From Alkalibacterium pelagium (GTDB lineage Bacteria > Bacillota > Bacilli > Lactobacillales > Carnobacteriaceae_A), in NCBI RefSeq assembly GCF_900109325.1, contig NZ_FNZU01000002.1:236515-300514 (forward strand): a DNA stretch of 64,000 nucleotides, in the 5' to 3' direction. Below, piece after piece: positions 28,441 through 36,764 of the stretch (positions are counted from its first letter, which is position 1; every line of letters begins with the position of its first letter). The position numbers were made by a program, and so were the translations under genes. The notes beneath the pieces are model-generated. The model was not told the origin of the DNA and did not search any database. It saw nothing but the letters and a program-made list of their open reading frames with translations.

Positions 28441-29574
28441 TCAGAATCTTAATGTTGCAGCGATACCTGTATCTGAAGGCATGCTGGCTTTTTCCAGAAC
28501 ATAGACGTTCCCTTTAGTCTTGAGCACGTTATGAACAAGCTGGTTCACATACTTTGTAGTTTCTGTGCTTTCCTGATACTGACCGTTTTCGTCCAGTTCT
28601 CCGTGGACCTGATAATCGTCTTCGATCAGAAGAACGTCGATTTTCCCTTGAATACTTGCCATTCCCAAGTCATTATACTGGGCTTCAAGTCGATATTCAG
28701 GTGTCGTTTCGTTAAATTTCTCAACGAGTTTCTTGTATCTGCGATTAATAATTTCATCCACCACTTCAGAAGTATGTGATTGAATCTCATTAAACGATAA
28801 CTGCGATGGAGAAGCTTCAATACGTGTTTCGTCAAGGTATTCATTTTTTGACAAACGTTCAAAATCTGCTATATTTTTCGGCAGAGCGAATAGGACTAAA
28901 GGTAGTTCTGTCGGCTTGGAATAATGTTCAAAGACATATTTATCAACTTCACGGAAATAATTCTCCTGGTCGATCTCAACTTCATTGCTCTTCTCGTTAT
29001 GTCCGTGAAAGACGCCACCACTGTTTCCTTCACTTCCATTATAAGATCCAACGTTGAGCTCTCCACCAGTCAGTTCGTCCCCTAAAGCTTTAGTCAGTGT
29101 GTCAGGGGCCTCTTCAGGCAGATCTATTTCCTGCAGTTTATTGCGTCTGCCGTTGTATAAACTGAATTTATCATGATTCAGGGCCAGCAGGTGATAGTAG
29201 CTCACGTACTGGAAATTGGCGATCAATGGTAAGATATATGGTTGTTCAGCTACTACTGTACCAGTGTGAATCGGCACACTTAAGCGGTAGTAGTAGACTT
29301 CGTCCGGGGTGACATAAAAGACGACACTTTGAGTCATCTGTCTCCAGAAATCTGAATGATCCACAAGTGGCTTCACTTTTTCGAGTAACGTATTGCAGTA
29401 TTTCTCATCATACAACTCACAGAGTTTAGCTTTTGCCTCTTTCAGTAAATTCTGGAACTGAATCTGGTTCGCTTCGATTTCTACTGCATTCGATTCGTTG
29501 TTCAGTGAGATCGAAACGACTACCTCGTACTCTTTAAGCAGTTCGTCTGTCGGGAATGTTAAAAGTTCTTGCAT
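28441..29574 (-). CDS. baeRF-type (aeRF1-like, Balon-related) putative ribosome-associated factor
   Basis: The 377-residue protein resembles the bacterial archaeo-eukaryotic release-factor-like (baeRF, probably family 6 or 3) proteins. It shows the PLIANFQYVSYYHLLALN strand-helix (about 116-133), a Gly-rich loop (about 170-191, ending VFHGHN) and YFREVDKYVFEH (206-217). It has no GGQ motif, so it should not hydrolyse peptidyl-tRNA as a release factor does. The relative Balon is a ribosome hibernation factor, so a role in stalled or resting ribosomes is an inference. I chose the ATG at 29574 because GGAAGGTG lies upstream. It is monocistronic with its own promoter. Confidence 0.7.
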   Translation of the reverse strand: MQELLTFPTDELLKEYEVVVSISLNNESNAVEIEANQIQFQNLLKEAKAKLCELYDEKYCNTLLEKVKPLVDHSDFWRQMTQSVVFYVTPDEVYYYRLSVPIHTGTVVAEQPYILPLIANFQYVSYYHLLALNHDKFSLYNGRRNKLQEIDLPEEAPDTLTKALGDELTGGELNVGSYNGSEGNSGGVFHGHNEKSNEVEIDQENYFREVDKYVFEHYSKPTELPLVLFALPKNIADFERLSKNEYLDETRIEASPSQLSFNEIQSHTSEVVDEIINRRYKKLVEKFNETTPEYRLEAQYNDLGMASIQGKIDVLLIEDDYQVHGELDENGQYQESTETTKYVNQLVHNVLKTKGNVYVLEKASMPSDTGIAATLRF

Positions 29575-29640
29575 ATGCGTCACCTTCCATTCATTATTCT
29601 CTTCACTGAGAAGCATCTCAACAAAGAGTGCTATATGTAC

Positions 29641-29670
29641 ATCATAGCTAATACACTAAAAAATGTCTAA
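29641..29670 (-). promoter_or_regulatory. Predicted promoter of the baeRF-type gene
   Basis: TTAGAC (29665-29670) and TATGAT (29641-29646) are separated by 18 bp on the minus strand, with a roughly 60-nt leader. Confidence 0.55.
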
Positions 29671-29694
29671 GAATATGCTGAGTATTCATGAAAG

Positions 29695-29721
29695 TAAAAA
29701 AGGCCTATGAAGATAGGCCTT
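29695..29721 (-). terminator. Terminator overlapping the stop codon of the acetyltransferase gene
   Basis: AAGGCCTAT pairs with ATAGGCCTT around a 4-nt loop, followed by TTTTTA. The TAA stop lies partly in the stem. Confidence 0.85.
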
Positions 29722-30280
29722 AATTATTAACCGGAATGTTCTTGATGATACGAGCCGGTACTCCGCCAATCACAGCATTGTCAGGGAAGATGCCATTGAC
29801 TACAGCTCCAGCAGCAACAACCACATTATTTCCCAGTTCAGAGCCGCCTAAGATCGTCGCATCTGCTCCGATCCAGCAATTATCCCCCATAGTCACTGGT
29901 CTGCCAAATTCATATCCTGAATTCCGTTCTGAGGGCGTTAAAGGATGTTCAGGTGTGACAATGCTGACTCCCGGCCCCAGCATCGCATTCTTTCCGATGT
30001 GAATAGGACAGACATCCAGAAAGACACAATTGAAATTGGCATAAAAATTTTCCCCAACATGTATATTGTAGCCATAATCTACACGTACAGTCGGTTCTAC
30101 TTTAATAGTTTCACCAGTGGTTCCGAACAGATCCTTGATGATTCGCTTTCTCTCTTCATCCGTATCAGCTCTATTAAAGTCCTGAGCTCTATCGTGGCCT
30201 TTGCGTCTTCCTTTTACAAGTTCAGGATCAGATGGGTCATACATCTCTCCTGCTGTCATCTTATCTTTCTCTGACTGCAT
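29720..30280 (-). CDS. Sugar O-acetyltransferase (maltose/galactoside acetyltransferase type)
   Basis: The 186-residue protein has an N-terminal helical Mac domain (MTAGEMYDPSDPELVKGR) and a left-handed beta-helix made of hexapeptide repeats. It includes YGYNIHVGENFYANFNCVF, the catalytic histidine in VTPEHPL, and WIGADATILGGSELGNNVVVAAGAVV. It belongs to the Maa/LacA/NodL acetyl-CoA-dependent group; the acceptor sugar is unknown. AAAGGAGG lies 7 nt before the ATG. It follows the DUF1054 gene by 20 nt, so the two are likely cotranscribed. Confidence 0.92.
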   Translation of the reverse strand: MQSEKDKMTAGEMYDPSDPELVKGRRKGHDRAQDFNRADTDEERKRIIKDLFGTTGETIKVEPTVRVDYGYNIHVGENFYANFNCVFLDVCPIHIGKNAMLGPGVSIVTPEHPLTPSERNSGYEFGRPVTMGDNCWIGADATILGGSELGNNVVVAAGAVVNGIFPDNAVIGGVPARIIKNIPVNN

Positions 30281-30300
30281 ATGACAACCTCCTTTATCCC

Positions 30301-30939
30301 TTAAGTTAAGTCTTCGTTCTTCTGATGCACATCAAGCAGGCGGGAATAGATAGGCATAAGATCGTCGAGTGTCTTTTTATAGAAGGCAAACTGTGCGTCT
30401 TTATCTGACAACTCTATACTATCTTCACGCATGATCTTACCTATCATAAACTCTCCTTTTTTCACTTTAAGCAGTCGCTTTAAAGTCTTTTCGATTGTTT
30501 CATCATCCGCCTTTTCAAGATCAGGTTTAGTATGATCTGGTGAAATGTAATACTCCTCTGATAAATGATCGAACAGTTTCAGGTTCTCAAGAAGATGCTG
30601 CCCCATGGCCTTTTCATGGACAGGGTTATCAATCAGTGACAGGAAGAGAAAAATATGGTCGCTGTTGATTCCCAGCTGGATATGTGGATATTTTTTGTAA
30701 CCGCGAGAGTTCCCTCCCAGAGCACTCCAGGTACTTTCCGGCGCATTAGCAGTTCTCCGTCTATGCTGGGCAATGTGAAAGCCTCCGTCAAATGCCGTCT
30801 GCGTATTCACATGGGCTTTGAATTCATCACCGAATGACTGGAAAACAGGCTGGATATGTTCTCTGATCAGTGCCATCCTTTCATCCAGTCCATCGACTGA
30901 AAAAATATTGAAATGTTCTGGTTCAAAATAGTGTTCCAT
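30301..30939 (-). CDS. DUF1054 (UPF0637, YktB-like) family protein
   Basis: The 212-residue soluble protein fits DUF1054, with segments HFNIFSVDGLDERMALIREHIQPVF, the WSALGGNSRGYKKYPHIQLGI core and HLLENLKLF. The function of the family is unknown. I chose the ATG at 30939 (MEHYFEPEHF) because GGAGG lies 6 nt upstream. It lies just upstream of the sugar acetyltransferase gene; I see no functional link beyond proximity. Confidence 0.88.
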   Translation of the reverse strand: MEHYFEPEHFNIFSVDGLDERMALIREHIQPVFQSFGDEFKAHVNTQTAFDGGFHIAQHRRRTANAPESTWSALGGNSRGYKKYPHIQLGINSDHIFLFLSLIDNPVHEKAMGQHLLENLKLFDHLSEEYYISPDHTKPDLEKADDETIEKTLKRLLKVKKGEFMIGKIMREDSIELSDKDAQFAFYKKTLDDLMPIYSRLLDVHQKNEDLT

Positions 30940-30975
30940 AATAACCTCCTGATTTATCATTGCATTATTAGTGTA

Positions 30976-31026
30976 TCAAAAAAGGAGAAAGGATGCAGGA
31001 TAAGTTCATCCCGATACCTTACCTCC
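30976..31026 (-). terminator. Possible terminator after the siderophore transporter operon
   Basis: An imperfect stem (AGGAG..AAGG..GATG with CATCCTTTCTCCT on the minus strand) is followed by TTTTTT. Confidence 0.45.
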
Positions 31027-31047
31027 TGATTTAAGTAATGTGTCCAA

Positions 31048-32046
31048 TTAATCTAAAGCATGTCCTGCTTCATCCATCATGATACGGAAAGTTCCTACGC
31101 CGCCTTCAGCAAGGTACCATGCAGCTGGTGACAGATAGTAAATGGAATCAGACTGGACTGCGGATGTCTGCTGAATGACCGGATTTTCTTCTATTGGCTG
31201 AGAAGACGTATCGCCGCCTATTGCAGCAGTTCGGTCAATGACAAAGAGAAGATCCGGATCCATCTCCAGCACATATTCGAAGGAGATTTCCATGCCGTGA
31301 TTCGATTCTTCAATGTTTTCATCAACAGATGTGAATCCAAACGCATCATGGACCACACCGAATCGTGAACCCGGTCCATATGCAGAAAGTGATCCTTCAT
31401 TGTACATAGCCATTAAAGTCGTCAATTCTGAAGCCTCTGCACGCTCTCTCAGTTCTTCAAGCTCAGTTTCAAGCTCCGAAACAATGGCTTCTGCTTCATC
31501 TTCCAGACCAAAAATCATACCAAGACGGTCCAGATTGCTGTCTAATGAGTCAAAATAGGCTGTCGAGTCATTACTCAAATCGATCGTCGGAGCAATATCT
31601 TTCAGATCATCATAGGCAGAACTTGATCGTCCAGCTACAATAATCAGATCAGGTTGAGCTGCATTTGTCACTTCCAGATCGATCTCAAAAAAGCTTCCGG
31701 CAACCTCAATATCTTCGTACTCAGATAAATGATCAGGAAGATTAGGAGAAGCTGTCAGCACCACACGATCTCCAAGGCCAAGCGTAGACAGATTATCCAG
31801 CTGGCCGTTGTCAAACACAGCTATAGTCTGCGGATCGGCCGGTACCTCCACTGTATTGCCTGCAGCATCTTCAATGGTCACGACAGAAGGTGATTCTTCC
31901 ACGTTTTCTTCTGAAATGTCTTCTAACACAGTTTCTTCTCCGTCAGCTGCACTTGAATCCACATTCTCTTCTTGTGTGTCTCCGCATGCTGTTAAGGTCA
32001 GTGTACTCAGAATGAGTCCCCATCTTACTAAATCTGATTTCTTCAT
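31048..32046 (-). CDS. Iron-siderophore ABC transporter, substrate-binding lipoprotein (YclQ-like)
   Basis: The 332-residue protein has a lipoprotein signal with lipobox LTAC (C21), an acidic linker (about 24-55), and two FecB/PBP lobes with VPADPQTIAVFDNGQLDNLSTLGLGDR and PDLIIVAGRSSSAYDDL. It would be anchored outside the membrane and deliver a ferric siderophore to the permeases. The gene order permease-permease-ATPase-binding protein is that of yclNOPQ (petrobactin uptake) in Bacillus. The true ligand here is not determined. The operon starts at a Fur-box promoter. Confidence 0.92.
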   Translation of the reverse strand: MKKSDLVRWGLILSTLTLTACGDTQEENVDSSAADGEETVLEDISEENVEESPSVVTIEDAAGNTVEVPADPQTIAVFDNGQLDNLSTLGLGDRVVLTASPNLPDHLSEYEDIEVAGSFFEIDLEVTNAAQPDLIIVAGRSSSAYDDLKDIAPTIDLSNDSTAYFDSLDSNLDRLGMIFGLEDEAEAIVSELETELEELRERAEASELTTLMAMYNEGSLSAYGPGSRFGVVHDAFGFTSVDENIEESNHGMEISFEYVLEMDPDLLFVIDRTAAIGGDTSSQPIEENPVIQQTSAVQSDSIYYLSPAAWYLAEGGVGTFRIMMDEAGHALD

Positions 32047-32076
32047 TGTCTTCTCTCCTATCCTTTGTCTTTAAAT

Positions 32077-32838
32077 TTAATTAGTATAGTACAGACAATA
32101 TTTAGTGCCGTTACTTTCAATAATCTTGACATCCATATCGTACAAGTCATCCAGTACAGGTTTAGTGATCATCTCGTCAACCGGTCCGGAAGCAAAAAGC
32201 CGGCCTTCTTTCATGGCGACAATATTGTCCGCATAACTTGCAGCAAAATTGATATCATGCACGACAGTTATTACTGTCTTTCCAAGTTCATCAACCAGGC
32301 GTCTGAGTGTTTTCATCATCTGGACCCCGTAACTCATATCGAGATTATTTAACGGTTCATCCAGCAGGATATAATCTGTATCCTGACAGAGAACCATAGC
32401 AATCATCGCTCTCTGCAGCTGACCTCCTGACAAGGTATCGATATAACGGGTCTGCAGGTCCAAAAGCCCCAAATACTCCAGGGAACTGTCAATCACCTCA
32501 TGACAATGCTGATTCAGGCGGCCTTTTGTATAGGGAAATCGCCCGAAAGAGACGAGCTCTCTTACCGTGAGCCGGACATTCATCTGATTGGTCTGTTTAA
32601 GTACAGACAGTCGCTTGGCAAAATCACCTTTCTTCCAGGTTTTGACCTCGTTTCCGTCGATATAGATGTGTCCGGTATCCTGCGGAATCAGTCTGCTCAC
32701 CATTTCAAGCAGCGTGCTCTTCCCTGCTCCGTTAGGTCCGATGCATGCGGTCATCTTCCCCTTTTCGATCGGCAAGCTGACATTGTTCACTACAATTGTT
32801 TCGCCGTAACTTTTTGTCACGTTCTGGACTTCCATCAT
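32077..32838 (-). CDS. Iron-siderophore ABC transporter, ATP-binding protein (YclP-like)
   Basis: The 253-residue ATPase has Walker A GPNGAGKST (about 34-42), the signature LSGGQLQRAMIAMV, Walker B DYILLDEPLNNLD and the switch histidine in VITVVHDINFA. This is the FepC/YclP type. I chose the ATG at 32838 (MMEVQNV) because AAGGA lies about 10 nt upstream; the earlier TTG has no such site. It starts just after the permease stop codon, so translation is coupled. Confidence 0.94.
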   Translation of the reverse strand: MMEVQNVTKSYGETIVVNNVSLPIEKGKMTACIGPNGAGKSTLLEMVSRLIPQDTGHIYIDGNEVKTWKKGDFAKRLSVLKQTNQMNVRLTVRELVSFGRFPYTKGRLNQHCHEVIDSSLEYLGLLDLQTRYIDTLSGGQLQRAMIAMVLCQDTDYILLDEPLNNLDMSYGVQMMKTLRRLVDELGKTVITVVHDINFAASYADNIVAMKEGRLFASGPVDEMITKPVLDDLYDMDVKIIESNGTKYCLYYTN

Positions 32839-32840
32839 GA

Positions 32841-33797
32841 TCAAACATTCCTTTCTTTAAATAGAATAAACAGGAAGTAAATGCCCCCTGCAAACTGAAT
32901 AATTACACCTAATGTCGTTTGTAATCTGAAGACATGTTCAACCAGCAGCTGACCGGAGAGTATGAATAATACCGAGATAAGACTGCCTCCAATAAACAAG
33001 GTTGCATGTTTATATGTATTGAACAGACGATAAGCAATATTAGCACCGATAAACCCTAAAAAGGATACGGGACCGACAAGAGCAGTCGATACAGCTGTAA
33101 GGATACTTACCATGATGAACAGGATCAGGTAGTACTTGTCGATATTGATTCCCAGATTCAAAGCGTAGGCTCTTCCCAGATGGAGAACATCCAGGGTCCG
33201 GCTTTCTTTAAAGAGATAAATAAGTACAGGAACCGTTATGAGAACCGAGAACCCGACGAGCGTCACATCTACTCTATTGAAGCTGGCAATCGTTCGTGCA
33301 AACAGACTCTCAAATTCATTTGGATCAATAATAACTTGAAGAAAATTAGTGAAGCTGCTGAAGAATGTTCCGAGGATCAGTCCTGTCATCAGCATAAGAT
33401 AGATTTTCCCTGGATATTTCTTGAAGAACAGCCAGAACATGCCAAGACTCCCTCCAATTATCAACAACAGGCTCAGAAAGAAATTGAGCTGGTGATGAGT
33501 AACAAGGACATGGTTCATGCCAAAAAAGAAGAAGATGACCGTCTGAAGCAGGATGTACATTGAATCCAGACCGATAATATTTGGAGTCAGTATAATATTC
33601 TGGGTCATGGTCTGAAAAACAATGGTCGCTATGGTAGACGAAAATCCTACGAGGAAAAATGGAATAATACGCTGACTTCTCAGCCTAATTGCAAAGGACA
33701 GATCCCCTCTTGTATTAACGGTCAAGTATAGAAACAGAAACACCGAGATGCTGATCAGCAGCAGTAAGAAAATCAGATTTAATCGTTTTGTCTTCAT
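32841..33797 (-). CDS. Iron-siderophore ABC transporter permease (YclO-like)
   Basis: The 318-residue FecCD-family permease has about nine hydrophobic segments, beginning with LNLIFLLLLISISVFLFLYL. The coupling segment LGRAYALNLGINIDKY and VGPVSFLGFIGANIAYRLF near the C-terminus contact the ATPase. It overlaps the upstream permease gene by 4 nt (ATGA). The two permeases probably form a heterodimer. Confidence 0.93.
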   Translation of the reverse strand: MKTKRLNLIFLLLLISISVFLFLYLTVNTRGDLSFAIRLRSQRIIPFFLVGFSSTIATIVFQTMTQNIILTPNIIGLDSMYILLQTVIFFFFGMNHVLVTHHQLNFFLSLLLIIGGSLGMFWLFFKKYPGKIYLMLMTGLILGTFFSSFTNFLQVIIDPNEFESLFARTIASFNRVDVTLVGFSVLITVPVLIYLFKESRTLDVLHLGRAYALNLGINIDKYYLILFIMVSILTAVSTALVGPVSFLGFIGANIAYRLFNTYKHATLFIGGSLISVLFILSGQLLVEHVFRLQTTLGVIIQFAGGIYFLFILFKERNV

Positions 33798-34771
33798 TTG
33801 GATTCCCCTCGAAGCAGTAAGTATAAAAAGAGCACACTTCCTACCACACCAATGACGACACTGATCGGTATTTCATATGGAAAGATGAGCGTACGGGATA
33901 AGACATCAGTGACCAGAAGAAACAGTGCACCAAATCCTGCAGTAGGAAAAAGTATTTTCCCGAAGTGGTCACCTTTTTTCAAAGATATAAGATTTGGTAC
34001 TACGATACCTACAAATGGAATACTTCCAACTGTCAGAATAATTGCTGAGGTTGCCAGTGCAACAATCGTCACGCCTGCGAGCTCTAAAAGCCCATAAGGT
34101 ACGCCCAGTTCAATCGATACATCTTTTCCCAGCCCCATAATAGTGAAATAGTACGCAAGTAAGTATATAAGAAACAGCAGCGGTACAGAAAGAAACAGCA
34201 GCTGATAATTAGTAGAAGAGATAAGAGAAAAATTTCCTTGAAGCCATGAGGATGTATTTTGCACAACTTCATACTGGACAGCCAGGTATGTACTCAAGGA
34301 GTTGACTATATTTCCGAACATCAGTCCCACAAGAGGAATCATTACTGCATTTTTTATCTTGACAGAACGGACAAACAGGATAAAAGTAAAGGTGCCGATC
34401 AGTGAAAAGATAAATGCCAGAACAGTTTTCTGAGTCAACGAAGAATGTGAAAAGAAAATAATGGCTGTAACTATGCCTAACCGTGCACTCGCAAGTGTTC
34501 CCGCAGTTGTAGGAGAAACGAATTTGTTTTGTGTCAGCTGCTGCATTAGTAGACCTGAAATGGCTAATGTACTGCCTGCCAGTATCAGGCTTATCGTTCT
34601 CGGCAGTCGGGTAGTCAGCAGAATCAGCCTTTGTGTATCGGTCAGACTGAATACGTTTCTGATGCTCAAATCATTTACGCCGGTAAAGATGGAAACTACT
34701 GTAAAAACAATCAGCAAGGCGATCATAATCCAATTAAACGGTTTCCGATTTTCAATTTTGCTGCCTTCCAT
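33794..34771 (-). CDS. Iron-siderophore ABC transporter permease (YclN-like)
   Basis: The 325-residue FecCD-family permease has about nine membrane segments, with TRLPRTISLILAGSTLAISGLLMQ and the C-terminal GSIPFVGIVVPNLI motif. It is the first gene of the four-gene operon. I chose the ATG at 34771 (MEGSKIENRKPFNW) because AAAGGA lies 9 nt upstream. The longer frame begins at a TTG with no ribosome binding site. Confidence 0.93.
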   Translation of the reverse strand: MEGSKIENRKPFNWIMIALLIVFTVVSIFTGVNDLSIRNVFSLTDTQRLILLTTRLPRTISLILAGSTLAISGLLMQQLTQNKFVSPTTAGTLASARLGIVTAIIFFSHSSLTQKTVLAFIFSLIGTFTFILFVRSVKIKNAVMIPLVGLMFGNIVNSLSTYLAVQYEVVQNTSSWLQGNFSLISSTNYQLLFLSVPLLFLIYLLAYYFTIMGLGKDVSIELGVPYGLLELAGVTIVALATSAIILTVGSIPFVGIVVPNLISLKKGDHFGKILFPTAGFGALFLLVTDVLSRTLIFPYEIPISVVIGVVGSVLFLYLLLRGESK

Positions 34772-34823
34772 CTCATCCAGTCCTTTAACATTCAATCGAT
34801 TGTAGTATTTTTGTTCAGTAACT

Positions 34824-34842
34824 GAGAATGATTATCATTCTC
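34824..34842. promoter_or_regulatory. Perfect Fur box
   Basis: GAGAATGATTATCATTCTC is a perfect 9-1-9 palindrome matching the Fur consensus (GATAATGATNATCATTATC-like). It sits immediately downstream of the -10 element, over the transcription start, where bound Fe-Fur would block the siderophore transporter operon. Confidence 0.93.
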
Positions 34843-34849
34843 TTCGAGA

Positions 34850-34878
34850 ATTATATCGAATAATTTGAACAAATGCAA
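34850..34878 (-). promoter_or_regulatory. Siderophore transporter operon promoter
   Basis: TTGCAT (34873-34878) and TATAAT (34850-34855) are separated by 17 bp on the minus strand, directly upstream of the Fur box. Confidence 0.82.
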
Positions 34879-34930
34879 TCTTTCACAAAAAATGACTGCA
34901 GACTAATTTCCTGCAATCTATAGCCTTAAA

Positions 34931-34992
34931 GTAAAACCCGTTATATCACAAGGTGAGACATTTACATCTCCTTGTGATATAACGGGTTTTAC
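34931..34992. terminator. Long perfect inverted repeat, probable bidirectional terminator after mtnN
   Basis: Two perfect 23-bp arms (34931-34953 and 34970-34992) enclose a 16-nt loop. The stem ends in TTTTAC on both strands and lies about 50 nt past the mtnN stop codon. The stem is much longer than in the other terminators of this window. Confidence 0.7.
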
Positions 34993-35040
34993 GATGCTAA
35001 TAGTGATCAGCTTAACCAGTTTAACTCTTCATATCGATTG

Positions 35041-35751
35041 CTAGTCGACTGAATCATTTTCTTCTAGTAACTCAATATACCAAAGAACCATTTCTGCAGA
35101 TTTTTTCCCAGCAGATTCGATAAATTCATTGAATGACACAGATGCTTCTTCATCTGCGACATCAGATACTGCCCTGACCACAGCAAATGGAATATCGAAC
35201 TGATAACACGTTTGTGCGACAGCTGTTCCTTCCATTTCTGTAACCAGTGCATCACTGAAATAGGATTTGATTTGCTGAATTGCAGAAGCATTGCTGATAA
35301 AGGAATCCCCACTCACTATAAGCCCGTCTTTAACTGTCCACTCACTCTTTAAAGCAGCTGTTTTTAGCACCTTTACTGTTCCTGTATCTGCTTCGTAGTA
35401 TTCAGGCATCTGGGGTATCTGACCGAATGCATAACCAAAGGCTCTTGCGTCGGCGTCATTGTAGCTCAATCTTGTTGAAATGACAAGGTCCCCTACTCTG
35501 AGTCCTTCTCCTATGCCTCCTGCTGATCCTGTATTGATTACCGTATCAGCATTAAATCTGTTGATCAGCAGAGTCGTTGCGATCGCTGCGTTGACTTTTC
35601 CAATACCAGACTGTACTAGAACGACATTGGTTTGTCCTATCTTACCTTCATAAAAGGTCTGACTCGCGATCTTAGTCTGCGTCAAATCAGACAACTCGTC
35701 AGTGAGCAATCGGATTTCCTGCTCCATCGCAGCTATAATTCCTAATTTCAT
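35041..35751 (-). CDS. mtnN: 5'-methylthioadenosine/S-adenosylhomocysteine nucleosidase
   Basis: MtnN (Pfs) removes adenine from methylthioadenosine and S-adenosylhomocysteine, serving SAM recycling and AI-2 precursor formation. The 236-residue protein begins MKLGIIAAMEQEI and has TGSAGGIGEGLRVGDLVIS, VSGDSFIS and the substrate segment VTEMEGTAVAQTCYQF, with the catalytic aspartate in AVSDVADEEA. The upstream small membrane-protein gene and nudF probably share its transcript, an arrangement common in Lactobacillales. Confidence 0.96.
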   Translation of the reverse strand: MKLGIIAAMEQEIRLLTDELSDLTQTKIASQTFYEGKIGQTNVVLVQSGIGKVNAAIATTLLINRFNADTVINTGSAGGIGEGLRVGDLVISTRLSYNDADARAFGYAFGQIPQMPEYYEADTGTVKVLKTAALKSEWTVKDGLIVSGDSFISNASAIQQIKSYFSDALVTEMEGTAVAQTCYQFDIPFAVVRAVSDVADEEASVSFNEFIESAGKKSAEMVLWYIELLEENDSVD

Positions 35752-35780
35752 CTAAACACCCTTTCATTATAGTGATAAGA

Positions 35781-36026
35781 TCAGATAAAGAAAACGAACG
35801 CCAGAACGATTATAAGCAGCAGAGCGACTATAACGATAGCTAGAGTAAGCTGTTTTTCCACTCGGCGGTACTTCTCCATCTCATTCAGTCTTTTCTTTGA
35901 TGTGCGTCCTTTTTTAGATAGTTTTCTTTCGTTCTTCCGATCTTCAGCTTTTCTTAATCTGCTTTCTTTTTTTTTCTTTATTTCATCCAGTTCTTTCTGT
36001 TTTTTCAGTTCACTTCTTGAAGACAT
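35781..36026 (-). CDS. Small basic single-pass membrane protein, function unknown
   Basis: The 81-residue protein has a very charged N-terminal two-thirds (K/E/R-rich, probably helical: SELKKQKELDEIKKKKESR) and one C-terminal membrane segment (about 58-80, ending at the last residue, VFFI). This is a tail-anchored layout with a basic cytoplasmic domain. I chose the ATG at 36026 because GAGG lies 9 nt upstream. I do not recognise a family. It sits between nudF and mtnN in the same probable operon. Confidence 0.75.
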   Translation of the reverse strand: MSSRSELKKQKELDEIKKKKESRLRKAEDRKNERKLSKKGRTSKKRLNEMEKYRRVEKQLTLAIVIVALLLIIVLAFVFFI

Positions 36027-36037
36027 CCTTATCATCC

Positions 36038-36592
36038 TCAGTCTTTCTTCATAGATTTTTTCATTTTCCAGTAAAACAAGGCGAAAACTGTCTTGGAGTC
36101 TCTGAGTAACCCTTGTTCATATAGATCCCAGGCTTCATCATATGTTACGATCATTACTTCGACATTTTCATCCTCATCTTGGGAAAGCGGATTTTCTGCT
36201 AAGTACAAATCTGTCGCTTCATAGATTTCAAGAAATTCATCTGTAAACCCAGGTGTACTATAAAAAGAAGTCACAAAAGAAAGGTTATTTGCTCTATAGC
36301 CAGTTTCTTCTTCAAGTTCACGTGCAGCAGTTACAGATGCACTGGCATCCGACTCGTCTTTCAAGCCAGCAGGTATTTCAATACTGATCTGCTCGATCGC
36401 CTTACGGTACTGTTTGACAAGTATGATTTCATCGTCGTTGATAAAAGGAATGACCGCAGCAGCTCCATCGTGTCTGACTATTTCTCTCTGAGCCGTTTTT
36501 CCATTAGGCAGCCTGACTTCCTGTACCGTATACTCTGTAATGTTTCCTTTATATACTGATGTTTCCTTGATCGTTTCTTCTTTAAAATCCAT
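36038..36592 (-). CDS. nudF: NUDIX hydrolase, ADP-ribose pyrophosphatase type
   Basis: The 184-residue enzyme should hydrolyse ADP-ribose to AMP and ribose 5-phosphate. The Nudix box is visible as GLKDESDASASVTAARELEEETGYRA (G-5x-E-type with REx2Ex2 core, REL..EE), and FYSTPGFTDEFLEIYEATDL is typical of the ADP-ribose group. I chose the ATG at 36592 (MDFKEETIKE) because GAGGAG lies 7 nt upstream. Confidence 0.92.
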   Translation of the reverse strand: MDFKEETIKETSVYKGNITEYTVQEVRLPNGKTAQREIVRHDGAAAVIPFINDDEIILVKQYRKAIEQISIEIPAGLKDESDASASVTAARELEEETGYRANNLSFVTSFYSTPGFTDEFLEIYEATDLYLAENPLSQDEDENVEVMIVTYDEAWDLYEQGLLRDSKTVFALFYWKMKKSMKKD

Positions 36593-36643
36593 TGGTCCAC
36601 TCCTCACATACCGTTAATCATACAGGATTCGCCAGCAATTTTC

Positions 36644-36673
36644 ATTATATAATTATCGTTCATATCCTGTTAA
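36644..36673 (-). promoter_or_regulatory. Predicted promoter of nudF-mtnN
   Basis: TTAACA (36668-36673) and TATAAT (36644-36649) are separated by 18 bp on the minus strand. Confidence 0.6.
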
Positions 36674-36764
36674 ATCCATCTTAGGTCTTATGTCAATTCT
36701 ACCAGATTTTGTGATACTATATAGTTAGAATAAGTAATCGTTTCACCAGAATGGAGGATCAACA

